Shown: positions 8,016 through 16,510 of the stretch, in pieces
Numbering within the stretch: position 1 is the stretch's first letter
Layout of the letters: every line of letters starts with the position of its first letter
Origin: Alphaproteobacteria bacterium
Lineage (GTDB): Bacteria > Pseudomonadota > Alphaproteobacteria > RF32 > CAG-239
NCBI GenBank assembly: GCA_017465405.1
Contig: JAFTWG010000029.1
Coordinates: forward strand, 1 to 35,767
Direction: 5' to 3'
Length of the DNA: 35,767 nt
The notes under the pieces: model-generated
The model's database searches: none
What the model saw: the letters and a program-made list of their open reading frames with translations, nothing else
Told to the model about the DNA's origin: nothing
Program-made: the position numbers and the translations under genes

Positions 8016-8486
8016 ATGCTAAAATATTTATTAATATTCAGCTTGTTTACAACCGCTGTATACGCACAAGAAGTTATCAGCACCATGTCTTCCCCAAATG
8101 ATGAAACTATCGTGTATGGAGAAGCCGAAAACACAAACGGAACCTTTAATGAAGTTTTATTGGAGCAACCGAAAGATTCTCCTAATCCTTTAGGAAATCC
8201 CATTCCGGATTATGTTTCTCCCCAACCTTTACGTCGAGGACAGAAATCAGAAATAACTCCTAAAATCCCTGAAACTTCCACACCGCAAAATGCTGTTGAG
8301 GAAATATCTCCGCAAAATCCTAAAATAAGCGAAATGTCTCCACAAGAAATGAATAATGAAATTCAAAACAAATTATACGAAGCAGGAAACAGAGTATATG
8401 ATGTTCAATCCTATCCGCTTGATGATATAAATAAATTAGGGGAAAATGGCCAAGATAATGCCATAACTAATTATCCTGCATATTAA
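8016..8486 (+). CDS. Unrecognised exported protein, Pro/Ser/Asn-rich
   Basis: 156 aa that I do not recognise. Residues 1-18 (MLKYLLIFSLFTTAVYAQ) form a Sec signal peptide. The mature part has no cysteine and no hydrophobic segment, so it is probably a soluble periplasmic or extracellular protein. Residues about 60-115 are rich in P, S, E and Q with loose repeats (TPKIPETSTPQN, ISPQNPKISEMSPQEM), suggesting disorder. The C-terminal YDVQSYPLDDINKLG looks more ordered. It has a strong AGGAGA Shine-Dalgarno, but that is held in a hairpin. Its stop lies 1 nt from the end of the convergent uppP gene. It follows the histidine phosphatase by 30 nt and may be co-transcribed with it. Confidence 0.7.
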   Translation: MLKYLLIFSLFTTAVYAQEVISTMSSPNDETIVYGEAENTNGTFNEVLLEQPKDSPNPLGNPIPDYVSPQPLRRGQKSEITPKIPETSTPQNAVEEISPQNPKISEMSPQEMNNEIQNKLYEAGNRVYDVQSYPLDDINKLGENGQDNAITNYPAY

Positions 8487-8487
8487 A

Positions 8488-9291
8488 TCAGATAAATCCA
8501 TATCCGTATAATAACAAAAATACCCCCAATATTATTCGATAAACCACAAAAGGTAAAAAAGTACGAGTTTTAAGCCAACTCATCATTATCCAAATTGCCA
8601 ATAATGATGCAACAAAAGAATAGCCTACTCCATAGGTTGCATAAATTAAGTTAGAATTTCCGGTTTGATACATTTCGTACCCTATTAACAAGCCTGCACC
8701 GGTAATTGCCGGTATGGAAAGCAACATACAAAATCTTGCGGCTTCACGGCGACTTATTTTCAAAATACGACTGACCGTAATTGTAATACCGGAACGACTT
8801 GTCCCCGGAATCATAGCTAAACACTGGGCAAAACCGATTATTAAAGCATCGCTGATTTTCATATCTTGCAAATTTCGGGTTGAAGCAAAATGCTTATCGG
8901 CCCAACCGAGCAAAATACCGAATATCAATATATTCCAACCGATGATTTTTATATTTCGCAGCCAGTCCATACCATAGTTATGTAACAACAAACCGAAAAT
9001 CACAGCCGGAATCGTTCCTACAACCAGCATCAAAAACAGTTTTGTATTATATTGCGAGAACTTTTTATAAATACACCCTAAAAGGCCATATATCATTGCC
9101 AAGATATCTTTGTAGAAATAAATCATTACTGCTAAAATTGAACCGACATGAACAGCAACATCTATCTCTAATCCTTGATCCGGAAAAGAAGTTAATTTTG
9201 AAAGCAAAATCAAATGACCGGATGAACTGACCGGCAAAAACTCGGTAAATCCTTGAATTGCAGATAAAATCATAATTTGCAAATTAGTCAT
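8488..9291 (-). CDS. uppP: Undecaprenyl-diphosphatase
   Basis: Integral membrane phosphatase that recycles undecaprenyl pyrophosphate to the monophosphate lipid carrier for peptidoglycan and other surface polymers. Signatures are the N-terminal QGFTEFLPVSSSGHL and the later MIPGTSRSGITIT, with seven or eight membrane segments. An in-frame extension to 9327 exists, but the ATG at 9291 gives 267 aa, the usual length, and matches family N-termini (MTNLQIMILSAIQG). This start overlaps the last codons of the M23 peptidase gene by 8 nt (ATGACTAA) and has GGGGAAA upstream, so it is translationally coupled to that gene. Confidence 0.95.
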   Translation of the reverse strand: MTNLQIMILSAIQGFTEFLPVSSSGHLILLSKLTSFPDQGLEIDVAVHVGSILAVMIYFYKDILAMIYGLLGCIYKKFSQYNTKLFLMLVVGTIPAVIFGLLLHNYGMDWLRNIKIIGWNILIFGILLGWADKHFASTRNLQDMKISDALIIGFAQCLAMIPGTSRSGITITVSRILKISRREAARFCMLLSIPAITGAGLLIGYEMYQTGNSNLIYATYGVGYSFVASLLAIWIMMSWLKTRTFLPFVVYRIILGVFLLLYGYGFI

Positions 9292-10126
9292 TTGTTTTCC
9301 CCATAATGACTTGACATTTCTTTTCATTTATATCAAGTAGCGAATGCGGACGAAAACGAACATTATTCAACGAAGCGCCCCAATGCAAATGTGGTCCGGT
9401 TACACGTCCGGTTTTTCCTACCGTACCGATTATATCGCCTTTTTCAACAATATCTCCCACTTTCACATTAGTATCCTTCATGTGTGCATACATTGTTTGC
9501 AAACCTTGTCCATGGTCAATAATAACCATATTACCGGTATAAAAATAATCTTTACCGTTCAATATTACCTTCCCGCTACCGGAAGCCTTAATCGGTGTTC
9601 CCTCCGGTGCCGCAATATCTGTTCCGTTATGCGGACTTTTGGGTGTTCCGTTAAACACTCTTTGATTTCCGAAATGTCCGCTTATTCGTCCTTTTACCGG
9701 CAAAATAAATCCTTCTCGCCAATAATCTCCCGGCTGCATTGTATTTACCGATTTTGCAACATCATTTCGTTCACGCATAATTTCGGCATCATTACTTTTA
9801 TCCGGTGTTACTTTTTGTTGCGGAACACCATTAATTCGTTGAATATCCCAAGTAGCCTGTTTAATTTCAAGTTTATATTTTTCGTTGTCGGTTAAAAGTT
9901 CTTGATTGTTTTTCTCATCACGGTGAAAAGCCAAAATTGCATATCCGTCATTGGTTATGGGATATTCTTTTCCGTTTAATACAACACTGCGTGCAGTTGC
10001 ATCAATATTTTTAAGAACGACCAGTTCTCCTTGTTTTAACTCACCGCAAACATTCATTTTTTCTTGAGCATTTACATTTGTTGCAAGCAACGAACTAAAA
10101 ATCAAACAAATCGCCTTGTAATTCAT
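9284..10126 (-). CDS. M23-family murein endopeptidase, periplasmic (LytM/NlpD type)
   Basis: 280 aa with a signal peptide (residues 1-20, ending VNAQ). After a non-catalytic N-terminal part comes the LytM domain. It shows the zinc motif HNGTDIAAPEGTPI (H-x3-D), then MVIDHGQGLQTMYAHM, then GPHLHWGASL with the catalytic HLH. All Zn ligands appear present, so it should be an active cell-wall endopeptidase rather than a degenerate activator. Its start lies 32 nt inside the 3' end of xseA, and its stop overlaps uppP. The coupling with uppP places a wall hydrolase beside lipid-carrier recycling. Confidence 0.9.
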   Translation of the reverse strand: MNYKAICLIFSSLLATNVNAQEKMNVCGELKQGELVVLKNIDATARSVVLNGKEYPITNDGYAILAFHRDEKNNQELLTDNEKYKLEIKQATWDIQRINGVPQQKVTPDKSNDAEIMRERNDVAKSVNTMQPGDYWREGFILPVKGRISGHFGNQRVFNGTPKSPHNGTDIAAPEGTPIKASGSGKVILNGKDYFYTGNMVIIDHGQGLQTMYAHMKDTNVKVGDIVEKGDIIGTVGKTGRVTGPHLHWGASLNNVRFRPHSLLDINEKKCQVIMGKTND

Positions 10127-11396
10127 TTTTCTTTACCACCGGAGAAGTTTTTATTGTACCATCGGCAAAAGTTATATCTAATCTGTGACTTTTTTTAGCT
10201 TCTGCAACATTATATACTGTTTTACCTTGTTGATTTTTCACCCAGGCAAATCCACGTCGTAAAACAGAATCAACCGAAACAGAATCCAAACGCAAAGTCA
10301 AATTTTGTAAACTTTCGCTTTTCTTATCGGTTATATTTGTAATATAAAAAGGTTTAATTTCATTTAAGCTCAATACATTTTCTTTTATATTGAGATAATT
10401 TTTGAAAGCCAAATTCAGTCGCTCTACTCTATCGTCAAGTTTTTGCACATTGTCGCTTAAAATTTGCTCTAAATTAGGAATACCACGAGCCAATCCTTCC
10501 AATATATTTTTATTTTCCTGATATAGGCGATGAACAGAATTTATCATCCTGCTTCCTTGTAACATCAATTTAGAGGCTATTTCTGATTTTACCGGCACAA
10601 CAAACTCCGCTGCTCCGGTAGGTGTAGGAGCTCTAACATCGGCAACATAGTCAATTAACATCGTGTCGGTTTCATGCCCGACGGCAGAAACAATCGGAAT
10701 TTGCGAATTATAAACGGCACGAACCACCGCTTCTTCATTAAAACACCACAAGTCTTCCAAACTTCCTCCGCCACGAGCTACAATTAAGACATCAGGACGA
10801 GGAATATTTCCGTCAATCGGCAAATTGTTAAAACCATCAATAGCCGCAGCAATTTGAGTAGCTGCTCCCTCCCCTTGAACTAAAGTCGGCCACACAATAA
10901 TTCGGCTTGGAAATCTGTCGGTAACACGATGTATAATATCTCTGATTACTGCTCCGGTCGGACTGGTAACAACCCCTATAACATTTGGCAAATAAGGTAA
11001 CGGCTTCTTATGAGCCACATCAAACAAACCTTCGGCGGCAAATTTTTGTTTACGCTCTTCTAAAAGTTTTAATAAAGCTCCGGTTCCGGCAACCTCCATT
11101 TTTTCAATAACTAATTGATATGAGCTTTTTCCGGCAAAAGTAGTAATTTTTCCGGTAGCAACGACTTCAAGTCCGTCTTCCGGTTTTATCGGAAGTGACG
11201 AAGCCACTCCTCGCCAACAAACCGCTGACAGCACTGCATTTTCATCTTTTAATGACAGATAATAATGCCCGGAATCAGCTCTTTTACAGCCAAAAATTTC
11301 ACCGCGCACCCGAATTTGAGAAAAAGTCGTTTCGACCATTTTCTTGATTGCAAAAGATATTTCGCTAACACTAAACTCGGGTATTTGTTCTATCAT
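10095..11396 (-). CDS. xseA: Exodeoxyribonuclease VII large subunit
   Basis: 433 aa, slightly shorter than the E. coli protein. Order of parts: N-terminal OB-fold (SEISFAIKKMVETTFSQIRVRGEI, residues about 8-100), then the nuclease domain with the family stretch IGVVTSPTGAVIRDI, VARGGGSLEDLWCFNEE and SAVGHETDTMLIDYVADVRAPTPTGAAE. A helical coiled region and a C-terminal LRRGFAWV segment follow. With XseB it degrades single-stranded DNA from both ends. xseB is not in this window. The ATG at 11396 heads the xseA / M23 / uppP run. Confidence 0.96.
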   Translation of the reverse strand: MIEQIPEFSVSEISFAIKKMVETTFSQIRVRGEIFGCKRADSGHYYLSLKDENAVLSAVCWRGVASSLPIKPEDGLEVVATGKITTFAGKSSYQLVIEKMEVAGTGALLKLLEERKQKFAAEGLFDVAHKKPLPYLPNVIGVVTSPTGAVIRDIIHRVTDRFPSRIIVWPTLVQGEGAATQIAAAIDGFNNLPIDGNIPRPDVLIVARGGGSLEDLWCFNEEAVVRAVYNSQIPIVSAVGHETDTMLIDYVADVRAPTPTGAAEFVVPVKSEIASKLMLQGSRMINSVHRLYQENKNILEGLARGIPNLEQILSDNVQKLDDRVERLNLAFKNYLNIKENVLSLNEIKPFYITNITDKKSESLQNLTLRLDSVSVDSVLRRGFAWVKNQQGKTVYNVAEAKKSHRLDITFADGTIKTSPVVKKNELQGDLFDF

Positions 11397-11459
11397 TTTG
11401 AGCTTCTTCTTTCTGATTAATCTCGGCAGATTTTATATGATTATTGAATTTAGTGCAAC

Positions 11460-11494
11460 AAAAAAGCGTCTCCTCCCATAAGGGAGGAAACGCT
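11460..11494 (-). terminator. Terminator of the isolated 352-aa gene
   Basis: On the minus strand a long GC-rich hairpin (outer arms AGCGT / ACGCT at 11465-11469 and 11490-11494, inner CTCCC / GGGAG) is followed by six T residues. It is placed about 20 nt after the stop of the 11515-12573 gene. Confidence 0.9.
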
Positions 11495-11514
11495 AATTCG
11501 CTAGAGTGTGAAGA

Positions 11515-12573
11515 TTACTTCTCAGACTTAGGCTTTGGGGTATTCAATGCCATGCTGCGCATCAACTGAGGATTTGCAGCCACATATGCCATAGACTCAT
11601 CATCCTTCGTGATAGCCTCATACTCTTTTTTGAAGAGATAAGATGCCATCGCCAAATCGCCCTTTGAGAGGAAATATCTGATAGCTCTGATGTCAAGCTT
11701 CAGATCATTCTCAAAGTACCTGATGTACTGAGACAACGACATACACTTCTGAGCCTGAAAGCAAATCTCGCGTTTCTTCTCACAAGCCCAACCCCACTCA
11801 TTCAGTCCTTCTCCGGACTGTGTACCGAGCACAAACTTGCAATCGGCAAAGATAACGAGGTTGTCCTCGCAAACCTTCTTTGCCTTTTCGTTGCAGTGCT
11901 CGTACATTCTCTTTACGAGTGGTGCAGGAAGACCGTAACGACGAACGCAGTAGCCGAGAATATCCAACCACGCATCATCAACCTCATTCATCAACATATT
12001 TAACATGTGCTGATTAGGAGTGTTGTTCGACACGTAAGTCGAGATAACAATCGAGCACTTCTGCCTCATCATCTGGTCGAACTGAGCATCTGTAAATTTA
12101 GCACCAGCATTAGCGATGTTAAGCCAGTCATTAGCATTGCCTACTTTCCAAAGGAGCTGCACTGCATCGTCGGTCATCTCTTTGATAACCTCGACCTTCG
12201 GACGCTTGCTAGCATTGTAGTATTTCACTTGAAGCTTGGCAGAATAGTTTGATATTCCGCGCTCCTTCATGAAATACTTACGATGACTAAAAGGCAGGAA
12301 GTACTCAATCCATCCGGACAAAGCCTGCATGGCCTCTGAGAATACATCAATATCCATGTCCCACATCATCTTTGCAGCTGTACGTGGTGCGAACACAGCC
12401 CAGAGCAGAAATGCTACCGGGTTGTAGATGAATAAGAACATCGCAATCAATGCGATAGCGATGATAATACCCTTTCCTAACCACACGATGCCATCCCAGC
12501 ATCGTATAAGTCCGCGACCGCAAGCCTTGAAAAAGTTACCTACACTCTTCTTGTTGTTTGTTTTTGTTGCCAT
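11515..12573 (-). CDS. Unrecognised membrane-anchored helical protein of foreign composition
   Basis: 352 aa that I do not recognise. Residues 1-30 are basic and Cys/Trp-containing, residues about 32-62 form one or two membrane segments (GIIIAIALIAMFLFIYNPVAFLLWAVF), and the rest is predicted soluble and helix-rich. There are about a dozen cysteines and loosely repeated helical units, such as AVQLLWKVGNANDWLNIANA, LDILGYCVRRYGLPAPLV and DIRAIRYFLSKGDLAMASYL. Composition is unlike its neighbours: 32 of 60 bases are G/C at 11761-11820 and 27 of 60 at 12061-12120, against 20 of 60 at 10261-10320 in xseA. It prefers AAG and ATC codons where its neighbours prefer AAA and ATT/ATA. No Shine-Dalgarno precedes the ATG, only AT-rich sequence, as is usual in Bacteroidota. 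It has its own promoter, leader and terminator. I infer horizontal acquisition; function unknown. Confidence 0.8.
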   Translation of the reverse strand: MATKTNNKKSVGNFFKACGRGLIRCWDGIVWLGKGIIIAIALIAMFLFIYNPVAFLLWAVFAPRTAAKMMWDMDIDVFSEAMQALSGWIEYFLPFSHRKYFMKERGISNYSAKLQVKYYNASKRPKVEVIKEMTDDAVQLLWKVGNANDWLNIANAGAKFTDAQFDQMMRQKCSIVISTYVSNNTPNQHMLNMLMNEVDDAWLDILGYCVRRYGLPAPLVKRMYEHCNEKAKKVCEDNLVIFADCKFVLGTQSGEGLNEWGWACEKKREICFQAQKCMSLSQYIRYFENDLKLDIRAIRYFLSKGDLAMASYLFKKEYEAITKDDESMAYVAANPQLMRSMALNTPKPKSEK

Positions 12574-12577
12574 AATA

Positions 12578-12670
12578 TCATATTTTTAATGGCGCCCAAG
12601 TCTCCGTTTGGGTTAATCTTGGAAAGCTGTCAGGGAGACGTGATAAAATCACTTCAGACAACTGCTTCAT
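12578..12670 (-). CDS. Possible 30-codon leader ORF upstream of the 352-aa gene
   Basis: An ATG at 12670 opens a 30-codon frame (MKQLSEVILSRLPDSFPRLT, then ten further residues including TETWAP). Its TGA ends 4 nt before the ATG of the downstream gene. It lies wholly in the untranslated leader defined by the promoter at 12786-12814. Close stop-start spacing plus the lack of a Shine-Dalgarno on the downstream gene would fit translational coupling or leader-peptide control. Its own ribosome binding site is weak (GAAG), and a frame of this length could occur by chance. Confidence 0.35.
   Translation of the reverse strand: MKQLSEVILSRLPDSFPRLTQTETWAPLKI
12595..12652 (-). promoter_or_regulatory. 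Structured leader with competing stems before the 352-aa gene
   Basis: Read on the minus strand, GTCTCC (12639-12634) can pair with GGAGAC (12605-12600). CCCAA (12612-12608) can also pair with TTGGG (12599-12595), enclosing that same GGAGAC in its loop. There is no linker between GGAGAC and TTGGG, so the two helices cannot form together and behave as alternatives. A third small hairpin GTGAT-TTT-ATCAC lies at 12652-12640. All three are within the leader and close to the start codon, so a switch is conceivable; no known riboswitch class is recognised. Confidence 0.35.
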
Positions 12671-12785
12671 CTTGAATTACTTCAATTTTGGCCAAAATTT
12701 CCCAATCATCGATTTGAGCAGAACCCAAAAAACAACAACCAAAAAATTAACCTAATAATGAACATATCCGTAATAAAACATCTTC

Positions 12786-12814
12786 ATTATATCGTTTTGT
12801 GCAATTTTTGTCAA
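12786..12814 (-). promoter_or_regulatory. Full-consensus sigma70 promoter of the 352-aa gene
   Basis: TTGACA (12814-12809) and TATAAT (12791-12786) on the minus strand, separated by exactly 17 nt: a perfect match to the housekeeping consensus at both hexamers. Predicted transcription start is near 12779, giving a leader of about 205 nt. It is the strongest promoter match seen in the window. Confidence 0.85.
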
Positions 12815-12825
12815 GATTGATAATG

Positions 12826-13308
12826 TTAATTTTTGTTTAAAATAAATTCTTCAATCTCTTTTAATGTGTCTGAGGCAGATTCTGTAAATTTTATGGTTTT
12901 TGAACCTATTTCACAAGTTGAAGTTTTTGCATTATAAAGGCAAAACGGTGTTGAAAAATTTTTGCCATAAGCAATAGTATCATCAATTTGAATATCAATA
13001 TTATGTTCTAAACAATATTCTGCCTTTGCCTTGTTCCATAATTCGTCCGGAACTTTAAAATTGCCGTTTTCAAAATATGTTACTTTTCCATGACTTGCAA
13101 AATGCTCTAAAAGAGAAAATATTTCGGTATATTTTATATGCCAAGCATCTAAAAAATTTTTTTCGACCAAATACGGACCACCGGAAATTATATATATTTC
13201 ATAGTCTCTATCAAATGCTAAAGTTGTCAAATCACGAAAAAAAGCAGGAGCTTCCGTAATTACACCATGAAAATCTATTCCAATTCGCAATTGACGCTTA
13301 AAATTCAT
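12826..13308 (-). CDS. HAD-like protein with altered motif I
   Basis: 160 aa from the ATG at 13308, chosen because GGAG lies nine bases upstream; TTG at 13323 and ATG at 13317 are in-frame alternatives. Motif I reads IGIDFHGVIT, giving the nucleophile Asp12. The usual second Asp (general acid/base) is replaced by His14. A motif II-like IISGG follows, and a motif IV-like IQIDDT comes later. Small cap-less HAD hydrolases have this size and order. The Asp-to-His change may mean altered chemistry or a non-hydrolytic role; the substrate is unknown. It overlaps the end of the AsmA-like gene by 11 nt and is the last gene of the amidase-PBP1a-prfB run. Confidence 0.7.
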   Translation of the reverse strand: MNFKRQLRIGIDFHGVITEAPAFFRDLTTLAFDRDYEIYIISGGPYLVEKNFLDAWHIKYTEIFSLLEHFASHGKVTYFENGNFKVPDELWNKAKAEYCLEHNIDIQIDDTIAYGKNFSTPFCLYNAKTSTCEIGSKTIKFTESASDTLKEIEEFILNKN

Positions 13309-16300
13309 CTTCTTCATCTCCAAACATCGAGGCCACTGCCTCCTTTAGCGAATTAGGACTCAATGCAGATAAAGGATTAAAGCTAACTTCTGCTTCCGAT
13401 GAAGTTCCTGATATAGAATAATTGGCCGCAAATACCGTTCCGTCTTTTCCTGCCAACAAATTTCCTACCAAAGGAATACTTCCGATAAGCGTATTCAAAC
13501 CATAGGCCGGAGCAAACATTCCTTCCATACTTATTGCCTCGTTATTCATGTTATAAGCACCGGTCAAAGTAATTCCCAAAACATTACCATAGGCTTTTGC
13601 CTTGTTTACATATAATATTTTGTTTTGATATTTAAACGGAGCATCAAAATGCGAAAATTTCATTCCGTCTCCTCGAAGCATATCGACCATTCCGCTGAAC
13701 GAAGCAACAGTTAACAGTTTTGCTAAAGTCGGAGTGTTATGAATACTAAAATCTCGAATTTTTGCATGACCGATTAATTCTTTATCAGCTCCCATTTTTG
13801 CTTCTATATGCAAATTTCCGCCGTGCATATCTTTATACAATCGCAAAAATCGTAATGTGTTACCGGCAGCATTACTGTCAATAGTCAAATAATATTCCTT
13901 ATTCGGTTTGGGAACATAATCAAATTTTAAGGTCATATTTTTATTATTATCATAATTACCGATAAGATGAATTTCATTAACCCCGATACCATTTATAAGC
14001 CTAACATTTCCGGCAAAATTCGTAACTGCAACATCGGGATTGCTCCACAATCTGTTAACGGCAATATTAATATCCATATTCGGAGTGCTTTCGATATTAG
14101 TTTCGGATTTAGAAGTATCTTTTTGCTCCGCTTCATCTCTATAATCAAAGAAAGGAGATAAATCATAACTGCTACCGGAAATATTTATCGTTATTTTATC
14201 GTCTTTGCCATTTGCAAAATCGATTTGTGCTCGAGCTTGGGTTTTAGGCCCTTTTATGTCACTTATATAAATTTGTTTCAGATGATTTTTATTATCAAAA
14301 CTTACCTTTCCGCCAAGAGAAAAATCTTTTTTAGTTAGTGAAAATTCCGGAATTGATTGTAAATTACCATTTTTGAATATCAAGGTAGATTTTAGCTCAC
14401 CTTTTTCATCAAGAGGTTTTACAAAACCCAAAAAGCTATAATTTAATATCGAATGTTTCAAATCTCCGTCTATATCAAGTTTATATCCGTCCTTCGTAGG
14501 AATAGCCAAGGCATCAATATCAATATGCCCGTCAACATATGGTTTACTTAAAATACTGACCGAAATACCAAACTTTTTGGCGATTTCTTCATTTAATTGT
14601 AGTTTTACCCGATATTGACTTTGATTATCCTTATCCGGTTTAAAACGTTCGTTCCACGATATTGTTAACGGAATGTCATCAAAAACCGCATCTCCGTCTA
14701 CCAATAGACCATTATTATCAACATATAACTTCAATTCTTTAGCTTTTATTGATTTTCCGTTATAAATATCGGCAATTTCAACATCAAACAATTTAGAATT
14801 TACTTTTACAAAAACATCCTTATAACCTAAATTTCGTTTCAACTCAAAATCAAGTTGCAAATCTGTTTCGGCATTTCCTTGTAATATATCAGGTTTTAAC
14901 CCTAATTGCGATGCAAATTCCAACGGCGGATGATCAATTAATTTTAAGGCATCGGTAATTGATGAGTTAGACACTAAATTTATGCTTATATAATTATGTT
15001 CTTCGCCTAAACCATAAATACGAACATTTCCGGTATCAAGCAATGCTCCGTTAGATTTAGCTTTATCCAGTGCAATTTCTATGGCTCCCGGCATAACTTT
15101 AAATTCACCATAAACATTTGTTACCATCGGCATAGTATTAATATAACGAATATTAGAATCCTCAATATACGCACCACCGCTTAAGTTTTTAAAACCCAAA
15201 CTCTTTGTTTTTTCATCATAACCGAAGTCAAATTCAAAATGTGCATTTTCGGCTTTTCCGCCAAAAATACTGTCGTTACACCACTCCCAAGCTGCCGGAG
15301 CAATATATTTCGGCCAATATATATATAAGTCATTCAAATCTAAAGCTTTGATGTCTGCCGTTAATTTTAACTTCAAATCCTTCATTGATGATTGCAACAA
15401 TAAAGGCTCCAATCCGGTCGCACTAAAACCTAATTTTACTTTTTGTTCGCCCAAATTAAAATCGGCATCTTTAATCTCCAAATTATTAAGGCCGCCGGAA
15501 ATATTTCCGTCTAAAACAAATGATGATATATTATATTTTGAATCTTCATCAGATGAAAAAGCAATACTGCCTTTACTGCCTTCAAATTGAAAATGTATGT
15601 CTTTTATTGCGTGTTCAACTGCATTTTGTAAATTTTTTCTGTTTTTAATAAATTCATTAAAATCTATTAATGTAGAAATATTACCGCTAACCGGAAGATT
15701 TATTTGATACATTTTAGATTTTGTTTCTTCATCAACATAATTATTTATAACATCGGAAGGAATCAAATCATCAAAATATGCTTTCAAAACCAATTTATTA
15801 TCAGCAGCTCTATAACCGGCATCAAGTCCGGCATGAACAACGGTTTTTCCAAGATATAAAAGAGAACTTATATCTGTTGAAATATCCCCCAAACCTCGCT
15901 CAAAATTATAATTCAGTTCTTTTAATATCCATTTTCGTCCCAAATCAACTTCGTGAAATTCTACTTCGCCTTCAGTTATGGAGATATTATTAATATAGCT
16001 CTCGGCATAAGTTTTATCTTCAGAATTAAATCGTTCCAAAAATTCTTCAAATTGCGTAAAATAATAGTTTATCTTTTTCTCGGTTATACGAGAAGCTTCA
16101 TCCTGTTCTTTAAGCCCGTATGTAGTAAAAATATAAACTGAAGGCTTTTCCATATTAATTGATGATGGGGCAATTACACCTTGAAGCAATGCCGTAATAC
16201 TAAATGATACGGAAGTTCGAGGGGCTGAAAAACGAAAGGCATTATTTGTACTTTTATAAACAACATTATTTGCTATAATTTTTAACGGTTTAACCGAACG

Positions 16301-16510
16301 AACCAGTTCAATATTTACACTTTCAACCGAAACTTCTGCCTCTTCACTATCCGGATTAAGCGCTGCAATAATATATGGTTTCAAAAAAGGAACGGATATC
16401 GGACCACGATATAATTGCCACATAAAAAAGATGAACAACAACAAAATCGCAACAATGATGTAGTCAAAAATTTTACGGCCGACATAGTGCCTGTTTGAAA
16501 CTTTTTTCAT
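13298..16510 (-). CDS. AsmA-like/DUF3971 giant envelope protein (YhdP/TamB-like superfamily)
   Basis: 1070 aa. A single N-terminal membrane anchor (residues about 17-37, DYIIVAILLLFIFFMWQLY) precedes a very long beta-strand-rich periplasmic part. The pattern of repeated amphipathic strands (for example YNISSFVLDGNISGGLNNLEIKDADF) and the C-terminal TLAKLLTVASFSGMVDMLRGDGMKFSHFDAPF / NVLGITLTGAYNMNNEAISMEG region are characteristic of AsmA-like C-terminal domains. Proteins of this superfamily form hydrophobic grooves that carry phospholipids between inner and outer membranes. That function is inferred from the family. The prfB stop codon directly abuts its ATG (TAAATG), so translation is coupled. 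It ends with an acidic GDEEDEF tail. Confidence 0.82.
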   Translation of the reverse strand: MKKVSNRHYVGRKIFDYIIVAILLLFIFFMWQLYRGPISVPFLKPYIIAALNPDSEEAEVSVESVNIELVRSVKPLKIIANNVVYKSTNNAFRFSAPRTSVSFSITALLQGVIAPSSINMEKPSVYIFTTYGLKEQDEASRITEKKINYYFTQFEEFLERFNSEDKTYAESYINNISITEGEVEFHEVDLGRKWILKELNYNFERGLGDISTDISSLLYLGKTVVHAGLDAGYRAADNKLVLKAYFDDLIPSDVINNYVDEETKSKMYQINLPVSGNISTLIDFNEFIKNRKNLQNAVEHAIKDIHFQFEGSKGSIAFSSDEDSKYNISSFVLDGNISGGLNNLEIKDADFNLGEQKVKLGFSATGLEPLLLQSSMKDLKLKLTADIKALDLNDLYIYWPKYIAPAAWEWCNDSIFGGKAENAHFEFDFGYDEKTKSLGFKNLSGGAYIEDSNIRYINTMPMVTNVYGEFKVMPGAIEIALDKAKSNGALLDTGNVRIYGLGEEHNYISINLVSNSSITDALKLIDHPPLEFASQLGLKPDILQGNAETDLQLDFELKRNLGYKDVFVKVNSKLFDVEIADIYNGKSIKAKELKLYVDNNGLLVDGDAVFDDIPLTISWNERFKPDKDNQSQYRVKLQLNEEIAKKFGISVSILSKPYVDGHIDIDALAIPTKDGYKLDIDGDLKHSILNYSFLGFVKPLDEKGELKSTLIFKNGNLQSIPEFSLTKKDFSLGGKVSFDNKNHLKQIYISDIKGPKTQARAQIDFANGKDDKITINISGSSYDLSPFFDYRDEAEQKDTSKSETNIESTPNMDINIAVNRLWSNPDVAVTNFAGNVRLINGIGVNEIHLIGNYDNNKNMTLKFDYVPKPNKEYYLTIDSNAAGNTLRFLRLYKDMHGGNLHIEAKMGADKELIGHAKIRDFSIHNTPTLAKLLTVASFSGMVDMLRGDGMKFSHFDAPFKYQNKILYVNKAKAYGNVLGITLTGAYNMNNEAISMEGMFAPAYGLNTLIGSIPLVGNLLAGKDGTVFAANYSISGTSSEAEVSFNPLSALSPNSLKEAVASMFGDEEDEF

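Noticed and set aside
12595..12639. H-type pseudoknot (SAM-II or preQ1-like) in the leader of the 352-aa gene
   Set aside because: The strand order is a-b-a'-b', but there is no nucleotide between a' and b' to cross a 6-bp stem, so both helices cannot form together; no consensus of those riboswitches is recognised.
11465..12640. CGTCTCC on opposite strands at both ends of the foreign gene as terminal inverted repeats
   Set aside because: Only seven bases match, one copy belongs to the terminator stem, and there is no transposase or target duplication.
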